Of a stretch of 55,205 bases of DNA, positions 18,586 to 27,009 are shown piece by piece; the stretch's first letter is position 1; each line of letters begins with the position of its first letter. Location of the stretch: positions 1 to 55,205 of the forward strand of contig BQMY01000097.1 of assembly GCA_022181065.1 (NCBI GenBank), read 5' to 3'. The DNA is from Melioribacteraceae bacterium. GTDB taxonomy: Bacteria; Bacteroidota; Ignavibacteria; Ignavibacteriales; Melioribacteraceae. Made by a program: the position numbers and the translations under genes. The notes beneath the pieces were generated by a model. That model made no database searches and had not been told where the DNA came from. It saw only the letters and a program-made list of their open reading frames with translations.

Positions 18586-18702
18586 AATTTTAGTTGCGGA
18601 TACCGCTGGATAGGAACCCAGGTGGTTATAATAAGACGGTCTTCCGGGCTGAGGGTATGTGAAAGGGGAACAACGGGTTGTATCCCCTTTTTCTATTAAT
18701 TA
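18586..18702. other. Structured convergent 3' region
   Basis: These 117 bp separate two convergent genes. They contain small inverted repeats (GCGG/CCGC, CTGG/CCAG) before the terminator at 18662-18692. The segment looks more GC-rich and structured than the neighbouring intergenic DNA. It may be a 3' UTR or a small RNA; no known RNA family was recognised. Confidence 0.35.
18662..18692 (+). terminator. Terminator after the VIT/vWA gene
   Basis: AAAGGGG pairs with CCCCTTT, with an inner ACAA/TTGT extension and a CGGG apical loop, followed by a T-run. It lies about 77 bp after the stop codon. Confidence 0.7.
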
Positions 18703-19071
18703 TCAAGTTTTTAACCACCGAATGGCGTTCTCTCTATCTTTGAATATCTTAACTAATATACCTCGATTGAGACAAGCCATTTCATAGTACTCAACTCGTT
18801 CTTTCGTTTCATTAAGTTGAGGTAAAATTATAGCTTCCCTGAAATTGGGTAGTCTCAATTTTTCAAGCTCGCCAATGAATAGAGATAATTCGGAAATTGA
18901 AGCACCACTTTGAAGTCCTGAACAGTCTGCCAAAATTTTAATCGACTGATCCGGCAATATATAAGCTTTACCGGCTTCAAGCGCCTCTTTAAGTTGGAAT
19001 TCATTTACATTCCCTTCGTAAATAATCTCAATTATCTTTTCCTTATCGTGTAAAATAATTTCCCAGCTCAT
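18703..19071 (-). CDS. STAS/SpoIIAA-like domain protein, hypothetical
   Basis: This 122-residue soluble protein alternates short strands and helices (WEIILHDKEKIIEIIYEG..., IKILADCSG..., REAIILPQ..., ILVKIFKDRENAIRWLK). That matches the fold pattern of stand-alone STAS/SpoIIAA-like proteins in this group. In anti-sigma antagonists the STAS domain is phosphorylated on a Ser; no clear equivalent can be assigned here. It is a single gene on the minus strand. Function unknown and family call tentative. Confidence 0.6.
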   Translation of the reverse strand: MSWEIILHDKEKIIEIIYEGNVNEFQLKEALEAGKAYILPDQSIKILADCSGLQSGASISELSLFIGELEKLRLPNFREAIILPQLNETKERVEYYEMACLNRGILVKIFKDRENAIRWLKT

Positions 19072-19202
19072 ACTTAATATCTCTCAAACATAATTTTCAC
19101 GATAATAATACAAAATACCAAAAAACACAAGTCGCTTATACCGAGTTTGAAAGAGGAAAATTAAATTGGCGTATCTCTCTAATATGTCAGATATAAAGTT
19201 AT

Positions 19203-19210
19203 TATATTTG
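19203..19210 (+). promoter_or_regulatory. Possible Bacteroidetes-type -7 box
   Basis: TATATTTG matches the TAnnTTTG -7 consensus exactly. It ends 29 bp before the chosen ATG of the CocE-type hydrolase gene. The same box-to-ATG distance recurs at 26974, 28870 and 38761. Confidence 0.45.
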
Positions 19211-19238
19211 CTCTGAAATTCTAACTTTGGGGGTACGG

Positions 19239-21077
19239 ATGAGAAACACAATTTTTTTACTTCTTTTGTTAATTGCATGCAATGCAAAAACCCAAACATT
19301 CATAGAAAAAAACTATGATAAAAAAGAATACAAAATTGAAATGCGTGATGGAGTTAGGCTCTTTACATCGGTTTACTCCCCAAAAGATACTTCGCGGAGC
19401 TATCCGGTTTTGCTCTCGAGAACCCCTTACAGCAGTAAGCCGTACGGTGAGGAATACCGCGATATATATGAATATCTGCTAAAGGAGAAGTTTATTATAG
19501 TTTATCAGGATGTTCGCGGGAAATTTATGTCGGAAGGCGAATATGAAAATATGCGTCCGATTAAAAGTAATATTGATCCCGATGCTGTTGATGAGGCAAC
19601 CGACACATATGATACTATAGATTGGTTAATAAATAATATCCCGAATAATAATGGTAAAGTGGGTATTTTCGGTATTTCATATCCGGGGTTTTACGCCGCC
19701 GTAAGTTTGGTCAACGCTCATCCGGCGTTAAAGTGCGTCTCTCCACAGGCTCCAATTTCCGACTGGTTTGTTGGTGATGACATGCACCATCATGGTGCGC
19801 TATCATTACTTCTCACGTTTAATTTTTTCAGTGTTTTCGGGCAGGATCCTGATACGTTGTTTACTGAATGGCCGTCACGGATGGAATATATTTCGCAAGA
19901 CGCTTACAATTTTTTCCTCGAAATGGGACCGATAAAAAACGCGAACGAAAAGTATCTTCAAGGCAGGATACCCTTCTGGAATGAAGTAATGAAAAATGAT
20001 ACATATAACACGTTCTGGAAAGAAAAAAACACATTGCCACATTTTGCTGATGTAACTCCCGCGGTTCTTACAGTTGGTGGCTGGTATGACGGTGAGAATT
20101 TATATGGCGCGTTAAATACATACTCTTCTGTTGAGGATAAAAATCCCGGAATTGATAACAATCTTGTAATGGGCCCATGGATACATGGCGGCTGGGTGCG
20201 TACAACCGGCGAATCGCTCGGCGATATCAACTTTGGTGACGGTACTTTTGATTATTACACAGAAGAGATTGAATTGCCATTTTTCAGACACCATTTGAAA
20301 GATGATCCCAAGCCTGATCTGGCCGAAGCCACAATTTTTGAAACAGGCTCAAACACATGGCAAAAATATGATTCGTGGCCACCAAAAAAAGTAAAGGAAA
20401 CACGACTTTATCTGAGCACGAAAGAATCTTTACATTTTAACAAACAATCTGAGAGTAGCGGATTTAGCGAGTTTGTCAGTGATCCGGCAAACCCTGTCCC
20501 TTACACTTCAAAGATTCAGGACGCGAAGAAGTTTTATCACAAACCATATATGACAGAAGACCAGAGATTTGTCTCGTCGCGTCCCGATGTGCTTACTTTT
20601 GAAAGCGATATCCTCGAGGAGGCTGTGACTATTTCGGGTCCCCTTTTCCCTGAGCTGTACGTCTCAACTACCGGAACTGATGCCGATTGGGTTGTAAAAA
20701 TCATTGATGTCCACCCCGATACTGCCGCCGAAAAAGACGGTATTGAGTGGGGAGGCTACGAGGAGTTGATACGTGGTGATATCTTCAGGGGAAAATTCAG
20801 GAACCGTTATGAAAAACCTGAACCGTTTGTACCGGGAGAAGTAACGAAAGTATCGTTTAAAATGCAGGATATCAATCATACTTTCAAAGCGGGACACAAA
20901 ATAATGATTCAGATTCAGAGCAGCTGGTTTCCGCTATTTGACCGGAATCCGCAAACATTCACCAACATCAATGAGGCGGATGAAAGCGATTTTATAAAAG
21001 CCACACACAAAGTCTATTATGGCAAACAATACCCGTCCGCAGTGAAAGTGTATGTAAATAATGGAAATAAAGAGTAG
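19239..21077 (+). CDS. CocE/NonD-family alpha/beta hydrolase, predicted lipoprotein
   Basis: This 612-residue protein belongs to the X-Pro dipeptidyl-peptidase S15/CocE group, which includes acylpeptidases, cocaine esterase-like enzymes and glutaryl-7-ACA acylases. The nucleophile is in GISYPG (S147). The acid loop and the His in PWIHGGW follow, and a C-terminal jelly-roll-like domain completes the family architecture. The chosen start (ATG at 19239) is preceded by GGGGG; the longer frame from a TTG at 19227 is less likely. The N-terminus FLLLLLIAC gives a lipobox (LIAC), so it is probably membrane-anchored facing the periplasm. Substrate unknown. Confidence 0.88.
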   Translation: MRNTIFLLLLLIACNAKTQTFIEKNYDKKEYKIEMRDGVRLFTSVYSPKDTSRSYPVLLSRTPYSSKPYGEEYRDIYEYLLKEKFIIVYQDVRGKFMSEGEYENMRPIKSNIDPDAVDEATDTYDTIDWLINNIPNNNGKVGIFGISYPGFYAAVSLVNAHPALKCVSPQAPISDWFVGDDMHHHGALSLLLTFNFFSVFGQDPDTLFTEWPSRMEYISQDAYNFFLEMGPIKNANEKYLQGRIPFWNEVMKNDTYNTFWKEKNTLPHFADVTPAVLTVGGWYDGENLYGALNTYSSVEDKNPGIDNNLVMGPWIHGGWVRTTGESLGDINFGDGTFDYYTEEIELPFFRHHLKDDPKPDLAEATIFETGSNTWQKYDSWPPKKVKETRLYLSTKESLHFNKQSESSGFSEFVSDPANPVPYTSKIQDAKKFYHKPYMTEDQRFVSSRPDVLTFESDILEEAVTISGPLFPELYVSTTGTDADWVVKIIDVHPDTAAEKDGIEWGGYEELIRGDIFRGKFRNRYEKPEPFVPGEVTKVSFKMQDINHTFKAGHKIMIQIQSSWFPLFDRNPQTFTNINEADESDFIKATHKVYYGKQYPSAVKVYVNNGNKE

Positions 21078-21142
21078 AAAGCGTTCTATTTCGTTCCGTG
21101 ATTATTAAATAAAAATTGCAAAATTCCTGTTCTGGCATTGTC

Positions 21143-21176
21143 ATGCCCGGCTTGATCGGGCATCCAGATTTTTTTA
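21143..21176 (+). terminator. Terminator after the CocE-type hydrolase gene
   Basis: ATGCCCG (21143-21149) pairs with CGGGCAT (21157-21163), followed a few bases later by T7. The stem sequence resembles a widespread bacterial palindromic repeat, so it may be both repeat and terminator. Confidence 0.6.
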
Positions 21177-21199
21177 TACAAAAATGTTCATCTGCAGAG

Positions 21200-21781
21200 T
21201 TACTCTTTCTCTTTGTTTAATTTTATCACCAACTCGCCCACTTTCTCATCTCCTCTATCTTCCAGCTTTATTATAAAGCCGAAGCCGGTATCAGTTGCCC
21301 ATTGCCGTACTTCATCATTTACATCATGATCAAAAAGTATAACCCCACCCTTGTTTTTATATCCTTCCGCTGTGATTGAATGCAGATGAATATGCTGGTT
21401 TCCGTTGGTTTCATATTTACGAGGGACGACAGTTTCAAGCAGGCATTCACCGTCTGCATTTGTCCTAATTTTCCCGCTATATTTGGCAGTTGTTTCATCA
21501 CCAGGGATTGCAGGGAGATAATCACCGTTTTCATCAGCGTGGTAAAGGAAAATTTCAACATCCGATATCGGCTTTTCTGATTCTTCATCCAGAATTTTGA
21601 ATTGAATCGTGAGCAGATCACCCTCTTCATCAACTTCACGTAAATTCAGAGTTGGAATTTTTTCTGAACTGGAAATATCATTTGCGGTAATATTGGATGA
21701 GTTTAGATCGTCGCTATTTTTACAAGATACCAAACCTGCAATTATTAACAACAGGATGGAAAGCATTGTTCTGATTCGCAT
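21200..21781 (-). CDS. Lipoprotein with intradiol ring-cleavage dioxygenase-like fold
   Basis: This 193-residue protein begins with a lipoprotein signal (LLLIIAGLVSC). The body has the beta-sandwich pattern of intradiol dioxygenases: IFLYHADENGDY, then GKIRTNADGECLLETVVPRKY, then HIHLHS. This keeps a Tyr and the His-x-His pair that bind non-haem Fe(III) in true enzymes. The ring-cleavage role is uncertain, because many secreted relatives have other or unknown substrates. A frame extends to 21802, but GAGG positioned before the ATG at 21781 and the signal peptide both favour the shorter form. Confidence 0.75.
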   Translation of the reverse strand: MRIRTMLSILLLIIAGLVSCKNSDDLNSSNITANDISSSEKIPTLNLREVDEEGDLLTIQFKILDEESEKPISDVEIFLYHADENGDYLPAIPGDETTAKYSGKIRTNADGECLLETVVPRKYETNGNQHIHLHSITAEGYKNKGGVILFDHDVNDEVRQWATDTGFGFIIKLEDRGDEKVGELVIKLNKEKE

Positions 21782-21872
21782 AAATTCCTCATTTGTGGAC
21801 AATATATCCTATATGACGAAATAATTCGAAAAATGTGAGCAGTTTTCAGGAAATTAATCTTGCGGCGAATTG

Positions 21873-22853
21873 TTAATGAAGGTCATCCATCAGTTTGAAT
21901 AATTCAGTTTTGTCAGATGTGAGACCTAAAGCAAGCATGAGTTTGATTCGGGCTTTTTGTCCGTTCAGGTACTCAGCAAACATCACTCCGGCTTTCCTCA
22001 GCCATTTACCCGCGCCGGGATAACCGTAAACATCCAATGTTTCACCGGCAGGGCAGCGAGAGACAAGTACAACCGGGATATTTTTACTCAGTACATATTC
22101 TATCCCCTCAAATGCTTTTGGAGTAACGTTACCCACTCCGAATGCCTCTACTACCAGTCCATCCGCTCCGCTATCGGCACAAAACCTGAAGAGCTTATCA
22201 TTCATTCCGGCATAACATGTAAGTAGATCAACATTTGAGTTTATTTTATCTGTTTCGAGAGATTCAAGTTTGATTGGTCCGCGATTAAAAATAACACGTT
22301 CCCTGTCAACATATCCCATCGCTCCAAAATCAAGAGAGTGGAATGTTTCCACATCCTCGGTGTGAGTTTTGGTTACTTCGCTTGCGGCGTTTATCTCCCC
22401 GTTCAGGCATACAAGCACACCCATGCCGCGACTATTGGAGTTCGTGCAGATTTTTATTGCGTCAATCAGGTTTTTAGGGCCATCCCAATCAGGTTCCGAG
22501 CTGGTTTTCATGGCGCCTATCACAACGACCGGTTTTTCTGTCTTCACAGTAAGATCGAGCAGGTATGCTGTCTCTTCGAGTGTGTCTGTACCATGAGTTA
22601 CAATTACCCCGTCAATATTATCTTGTACCACAAATTCCCTGATCTTTCGGGATAATTCCAGCATAGTTTCGGGATACATATGAGGACCGGGAAGATTACC
22701 AAAATTGTAGATGTCAATATTTGCTCTTCCACTTGCTTCCGGGATCATCTCAAGGAGTTCTTCACCGTGAAAATATGGAACAGCACCACCGGTTTTTTCA
22801 TCAATTTTCATGGAAAATGTACCACCGGTGAAGACGATAAGCAGGTTTTTCAT
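21873..22853 (-). CDS. ansA: L-asparaginase, type I-like
   Basis: This 326-residue enzyme would hydrolyse L-asparagine to aspartate and ammonia. The two catalytic threonine motifs are clear: FTGGTFSM (T12 region) and VTHGTDTLEETAY. No signal peptide is seen, consistent with the cytoplasmic type I group; some relatives are glutaminases or act in Glu-tRNA amidotransferase systems. Its start overlaps by one base the stop of the upstream epimerase gene, so the two are co-transcribed. Confidence 0.88.
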   Translation of the reverse strand: MKNLLIVFTGGTFSMKIDEKTGGAVPYFHGEELLEMIPEASGRANIDIYNFGNLPGPHMYPETMLELSRKIREFVVQDNIDGVIVTHGTDTLEETAYLLDLTVKTEKPVVVIGAMKTSSEPDWDGPKNLIDAIKICTNSNSRGMGVLVCLNGEINAASEVTKTHTEDVETFHSLDFGAMGYVDRERVIFNRGPIKLESLETDKINSNVDLLTCYAGMNDKLFRFCADSGADGLVVEAFGVGNVTPKAFEGIEYVLSKNIPVVLVSRCPAGETLDVYGYPGAGKWLRKAGVMFAEYLNGQKARIKLMLALGLTSDKTELFKLMDDLH

Positions 22854-23785
22854 CAGGCGTTTTCCCCTTTAATATAATGATCCACAGTTTTTGCAAGTCC
22901 TTTATGAAGATCATACTCCGGCAGAAATCCGAGAGCTTTTCTGGTACTATCTATATCAGCCTTGCTATATTTAATATCTCCGGCACGCAAAGAGGTGTAA
23001 TCAATTTTTGATGAAGAGCCAGTAATTTCAATTATTTTCTGCGCCAGTTCCTTGATTGAGATCGAATCACCACAAGCAACATTGAACGTTCCTGTAAGGG
23101 TTTGACCAGTTGCCGCAAGGATATTAGCGCGAACAACGTCTTCAACAAAAATAAAATCGCGTGTTTGACTCCCGTCGCCATGAATAACAAGGTTTTCCCT
23201 GGAAAGCGCCTTATGAATAAATATCGGTACAGCTGCCGCGTACTGAGAGTTTGGATCTTGCCTGGGGCCATAAACATTGAAATATCTCAATGCGATTGTA
23301 TTTACTCCATACTCGCGTGTGAACATATCGCAATAATACTCTCCTGAAAGTTTTGTAATACTGTATGGGGAGAGGGGTTCCGGTTTCATGTCGGTTCTTT
23401 TGGGAATAATAGGATTATTACCATAAACCGCGGCTGAACTAGAAAGCACGAGCTTCTTTACACCATGTTCTCTTGAGGCTTCGAGGAGGTTAAGCAGACC
23501 AAAAGTATTGATGTTGATTGTTTCCCTCGGTTTTTCGATCGATTCGGGAATGGAAACCATTGCCGCGAGGTTAAACACATAATCCGCGTTTTTGAGGACT
23601 GAGTGCACGAGATCCATGTCAGTAATGCTGCCTTCATGCAGAACGACACTATGCAGACCGGAGATATTTTCCAGTTTGCCCGTCCGAAAGTTATCTATAA
23701 CGTGCACTTCTGCATCATTACGTGACCAATATTCCACTATATGGCTCCCTATAAATCCGGCACCACCGGCAACAACTACCTTCAT
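22853..23785 (-). CDS. NAD-dependent sugar-nucleotide epimerase/dehydratase (GalE-like)
   Basis: This 310-residue short-chain dehydrogenase-type protein has the Rossmann motif GGAGFIGSH near the N-terminus and the catalytic pair Y141/K145 in PYSITKLSGEYY. The RYFNVYGPRQDP segment is typical of UDP-glucose 4-epimerase relatives. It probably interconverts UDP-hexoses for surface glycans; the exact sugar is not readable. It is first in a two-gene unit with the asparaginase. A glycosyltransferase gene lies upstream beyond a repeat element. Confidence 0.85.
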   Translation of the reverse strand: MKVVVAGGAGFIGSHIVEYWSRNDAEVHVIDNFRTGKLENISGLHSVVLHEGSITDMDLVHSVLKNADYVFNLAAMVSIPESIEKPRETININTFGLLNLLEASREHGVKKLVLSSSAAVYGNNPIIPKRTDMKPEPLSPYSITKLSGEYYCDMFTREYGVNTIALRYFNVYGPRQDPNSQYAAAVPIFIHKALSRENLVIHGDGSQTRDFIFVEDVVRANILAATGQTLTGTFNVACGDSISIKELAQKIIEITGSSSKIDYTSLRAGDIKYSKADIDSTRKALGFLPEYDLHKGLAKTVDHYIKGENA

Positions 23786-23847
23786 ATAATCCTCCGTAGG
23801 AACAATAAATCCAAAGCTGGTAAATCTGATCTTCTGTATATCATATT

Positions 23848-23880
23848 CGACAATAAATATTATTTATTCAAGGCAATTGA
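23848..23880. repeat. Left direct repeat flanking element copy 1
   Basis: CGACAATAA...TTATTTATTCAAGGCAA matches the right-hand segment 24090-24120 with one substitution and short indels. The right-hand segment includes the last codons and stop of the glycosyltransferase gene. This segment therefore duplicates that gene end on the far side of the element, as expected for a target duplication. Confidence 0.7.
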
Positions 23881-24086
23881 CAATGTAGATTGTCTTAAAA
23901 GTCCTCCTTGGAAGGAGGTGGATTTCGACGAGAGTCGAAAGACGGAGGATGATTTATTCCTATTCTGTGACTTTTGGTCATCCCCCATCACAAAATCCGC
24001 CTGAGGCGGAGTGATTTCCCCCTTCAAAACCTGTGCGCCTCAGGCGTAGGGGGACTTAAAATTAAACTAAGGAGTTTTTCAACGAC
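23872..24086. mobile_element. MITE-like palindrome-rich element, copy 1
   Basis: This non-coding segment is homologous along most of its length to 34144-34336. Its core (23899-24057) opens with AAGTCCTCCTT and closes with GGGGGACTT, an imperfect terminal inverted repeat, and contains several nested hairpins: TTTCGAC/GTCGAAA and ATCAC...TCCGCC-TGA-GGCGGA...GTGAT. An outer inverted pair (TTGACAA versus TTTTTCAAC) marks the ends. Unlike copy 2, the last hairpin loop carries an extra roughly 19 nt that includes the palindrome CGCCTCAGGCG. There are no open reading frames, so it would be non-autonomous. Confidence 0.75.
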
Positions 24087-24089
24087 TTA

Positions 24090-24120
24090 CGATAATAATT
24101 ATTTATTCAAGGCAACTTGA
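24090..24120. repeat. Right direct repeat flanking element copy 1
   Basis: Partner of 23848-23880. It overlaps the 3' end of the glycosyltransferase coding sequence (VALNK-stop). Confidence 0.7.
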
Positions 24121-25214
24121 TAGTAGTCAATTACTCTGTCCGTTAAAAGTTCGATATCAAAGTGTTCTACAATTCTTTTGCGAGCATTGTGTGAAAATTT
24201 TTGCATCAATTCGGGTGAGGAAATCAGCTTGTCGAGTTTAGCGGTTAAGTCGTCCGCACTCTTAACTTCAAACAGAAGTGAAGTTTCACCATCAATTACA
24301 ATATCAAGCACACCATCAGAATTTGATACAACCGTAGGTTTGCCCATAGCCATCGCTTCGGCAAGCGCAATCCCAAACGCTTCACTGTGTGAGGGGAACG
24401 CGAAAATATCCATAGCTGATAAAACATCAGGGATATCACTCCTGAATCCGGTAAAGAATACATTATTTTCCAAGCCGCCCGAATTGACCATATCGACAAT
24501 TTTTTGTCCGTAATCATCTTCACCTCTGCTCGGCTCACCGACAATCATAAACTTCAGATTATCATATTTTTTAATCAGGTTGCCCGCTGCTGTAACAAAC
24601 TCCTCATGCCCTTTACCCCAACTGAACCGGGCAAGCATTCCGATAACAATTTTGTCATCCGCGAGATTAAACTCCTCACGAATTTTTTGTCTGTCTGCTT
24701 TTTCGGGATCGAACCTTTTGGTATCAACAGCATTATGGAGAAGTTTTACTTTATCGGGAGTTAGCGGACAAGTATCGAGCAGGTTTTTGGAGATAACTTC
24801 ACTTATAGCAAAAGCATAATCTAGACGGTTGTATATCCATCGGTGAAGAAAATCCTTTTTAACAATAAATGACCCGACCTGTTTGGTCATACAAACCGGG
24901 ATATATTTCTTCACCATCTTCACAGCAGGAATCAACACCCATAAATCTTTCGACGCCTGTGTGTGAACCAGATCGAAATCACCTGATTTGATAATACCGG
25001 CTACCTTTGCCGCCTCAAAGGGATGCAGATAACCGGTTGCTTTAATCCCGTGAACTTTTAACCCTTTTTTCTCTGCCGTTTCGTAAATTTTTGAACCGGG
25101 ATAACATAAAAGTTCGGTATGAATATTTCTTTCAAGAAGTTTTTCGACGGCATGAATAGCGAACATCTCCATACCGCCCCAACTTCTTGATAAACATGAA
25201 TAAAGTATTTTCAT
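24099..25214 (-). CDS. Glycosyltransferase family 4 (GT-B fold)
   Basis: This 371-residue GT4-type enzyme has an N-terminal acceptor domain starting MKILYSCLSRSWGGMEMF and the C-terminal nucleotide-sugar site, including FGIALAEAMAMGKPTVVSN (E-x7-E) at about residues 285-305. It would transfer a sugar from an activated donor during LPS or capsule synthesis. Its start overlaps the stop of the SpoIID-like gene by one base. The last codons are duplicated at 23859-23880 beyond the mobile element, so the element inserted exactly at this gene's 3' end without disrupting it. Confidence 0.9.
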   Translation of the reverse strand: MKILYSCLSRSWGGMEMFAIHAVEKLLERNIHTELLCYPGSKIYETAEKKGLKVHGIKATGYLHPFEAAKVAGIIKSGDFDLVHTQASKDLWVLIPAVKMVKKYIPVCMTKQVGSFIVKKDFLHRWIYNRLDYAFAISEVISKNLLDTCPLTPDKVKLLHNAVDTKRFDPEKADRQKIREEFNLADDKIVIGMLARFSWGKGHEEFVTAAGNLIKKYDNLKFMIVGEPSRGEDDYGQKIVDMVNSGGLENNVFFTGFRSDIPDVLSAMDIFAFPSHSEAFGIALAEAMAMGKPTVVSNSDGVLDIVIDGETSLLFEVKSADDLTAKLDKLISSPELMQKFSHNARKRIVEHFDIELLTDRVIDYYQVALNK

Positions 25215-26554
25215 CAGTATATTTTTTTAATTTCAGCGCCACGGAAATAGTGGAGCAAAATTTCATCAAAATTATAACCTTTTTCGCTCATTACAGCAGC
25301 GCCAATCTGACATAATCCAACACCATGACCCCAGCCGCCGCCTGTAAGGATAAATTTTGACGGAACATCGCCATCATCCTGAACTTTATCAACAACAAAT
25401 GCAGAACTGTAAAGATGGCTTTCGGAAAGAATCCTTCTAATTTCAAGCTCTTTTCCAATCGTTAAGGTTTTTTTGGTGCCGATAACTTTAAGTTTTATTA
25501 GTCTTCCCGAGTCACCTCTTTCGATTGGGACAAGGTCAACAATTTCACCAAAATCGATACCTGATTTTCTGGCGATGAGTTCAGAAATTTCTTTTTGAGT
25601 TAATTCAACCTTCCAGCGGTAAAAGTCGGTTGTTTCCTTATCATAATCCTGCAATACCTGAGATAATATTTTTTCATCATGTGTATTACAGAAAGCGGGT
25701 GGATCATTTCTCAGCCAGGTATCAGCGGCTTTTTCATCTTTCAGGTTAAGGTTAAAACCATCGGGATCAAATTTGTAATCTACAACTTTTGTTAGATAAG
25801 GATGGGAAATCGGTTCCCAAACATTTTCAAAAGATTCAGCTATACCACCGCAAGCTTTTGAGAAGCGCGCGTCACATATCCGGTTATCGTAGCTTAAAAT
25901 CAAACCACGTGTTTCCAGAACAGCGGTTTGAGCATTGTGAGCGTATAATTTTGTAATACCCTGATATCTCTGGCAATGGTCGTCCGCGCATACATCGTAA
26001 AGTGTATGATCTTCGCGGTCATACCAGCGGATTAGCTCTTCTTCATTTTCAATTTTTGAACTGTATTCTTCAGAATCAGCTTCAATTTTCTTATGCTTGT
26101 CAATCTGGGCGAGCAGCCAGCTTCTGGATATAATCGCATGGGCTTTCAGGAATTCCACAGAACTGTTTGCGTTCATTTCAGATGAAATTACCGATGTAAG
26201 ATAATCTTCAACAGGTAAGATATTTACCGCGCAGAGCGTATCATCTTCGATCAAAAACTTCAAAGAGCCAAGGAATCTCTGTTTTTCCTTTTGCTGCCAA
26301 TGGAACTGAATGCCAATTATTACATCTCTTATAAGAAACGATTCATTCTCAAAATCATCCGGTGTAAAAACTACTTCCTTGCCAAATGTTTTTGTGGTAT
26401 CACCGTTTGAAATAGTGATTTTACCATTCTCGTACCGGGCAGTGTATTTCCCGCTATAGTCCACATTTGATTCATCAATTGAGAACTCTCCGTAGAGCTC
26501 AAAATCAATTTTGTTTTCCTTTAATATTGCAACACTTACTACTGGTTCACTCAT
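25214..26554 (-). CDS. SpoIID/LytB domain protein
   Basis: This 446-residue protein has a SpoIID-like domain: PVEDYLTSVISSEMNANSSVEFLKAHAIISRSW in the first half, ARFSKACGGIAESFENVW in the middle and GGGWGHGVGLCQIGAAVMSEKGYNFDEILLHYF at the end. Family members are lytic transglycosylases acting on denuded peptidoglycan or amidase enhancers. No signal peptide is visible at the proposed start (MSEPVVSVAILKE), which is unusual for a wall-acting protein. It is translationally coupled to the downstream glycosyltransferase, suggesting an envelope role. Confidence 0.88.
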   Translation of the reverse strand: MSEPVVSVAILKENKIDFELYGEFSIDESNVDYSGKYTARYENGKITISNGDTTKTFGKEVVFTPDDFENESFLIRDVIIGIQFHWQQKEKQRFLGSLKFLIEDDTLCAVNILPVEDYLTSVISSEMNANSSVEFLKAHAIISRSWLLAQIDKHKKIEADSEEYSSKIENEEELIRWYDREDHTLYDVCADDHCQRYQGITKLYAHNAQTAVLETRGLILSYDNRICDARFSKACGGIAESFENVWEPISHPYLTKVVDYKFDPDGFNLNLKDEKAADTWLRNDPPAFCNTHDEKILSQVLQDYDKETTDFYRWKVELTQKEISELIARKSGIDFGEIVDLVPIERGDSGRLIKLKVIGTKKTLTIGKELEIRRILSESHLYSSAFVVDKVQDDGDVPSKFILTGGGWGHGVGLCQIGAAVMSEKGYNFDEILLHYFRGAEIKKIY

Positions 26555-26631
26555 GGTTGTCGGTCCACTTTGTTAACGATTTTAATCGGTAAATATAAGA
26601 AAATAAGAGCGAAAAGTATATTATGAATTAT

Positions 26632-26931
26632 CTATTTGCCTTCAATCCAGTCACTTATGAAGGATTGCGATTTTACAGGGTTGAACTCTATGTATTGATA
26701 ATGCGCAATGTTGTTAAGCTGATAAGGATCGTTTTGCAGATACAACGCAAGTTTTTCCATTGATTCCGAACGGGCAATTATCACTCCACCAATTTTTGGA
26801 ACCTGTGGACCTGAAGCCAGAAATATACCTTCATCATATCCTTTCTGAAGAAACTCTCTGTGCGCGCCAACAATTTCATTTACTTTTTCGATTGGGGCGC
26901 GATATACCAACTCTACTATAAAATGTTTCAT
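26632..26931 (-). CDS. YciI-like protein
   Basis: This 99-residue ferredoxin-fold protein of the YCII family has FIVELVYRAPIEKVNEIVGAHREFLQKGYDEGIFLASGPQVPKIGGVIIARSE. The conserved His (AHREFL) and an Asp/Glu pair are thought to form the active-site-like pocket, but the physiological reaction is unknown. It is a single gene on the minus strand, divergent from trhO. Confidence 0.85.
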   Translation of the reverse strand: MKHFIVELVYRAPIEKVNEIVGAHREFLQKGYDEGIFLASGPQVPKIGGVIIARSESMEKLALYLQNDPYQLNNIAHYQYIEFNPVKSQSFISDWIEGK

Positions 26932-26973
26932 TTTCTACTCCTCTTATATCTTTTAAACTAAAATAAGATTTCT

Positions 26974-26981
26974 TATCTTTA
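26974..26981 (+). promoter_or_regulatory. Possible Bacteroidetes-type -7 box of trhO
   Basis: TATCTTTA fits TAnnTTTG/A and ends 29 bp before the trhO ATG. Motif-based prediction. Confidence 0.35.
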
Positions 26982-27009
26982 CATCCACGAAAAATTAGGA
27001 TATGAGGTC

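Noticed and set aside
18586-18702. Known riboswitch in the convergent region
   Set aside because: It lies downstream of both neighbouring genes and no conserved riboswitch core was recognised, so a regulatory leader is unlikely.
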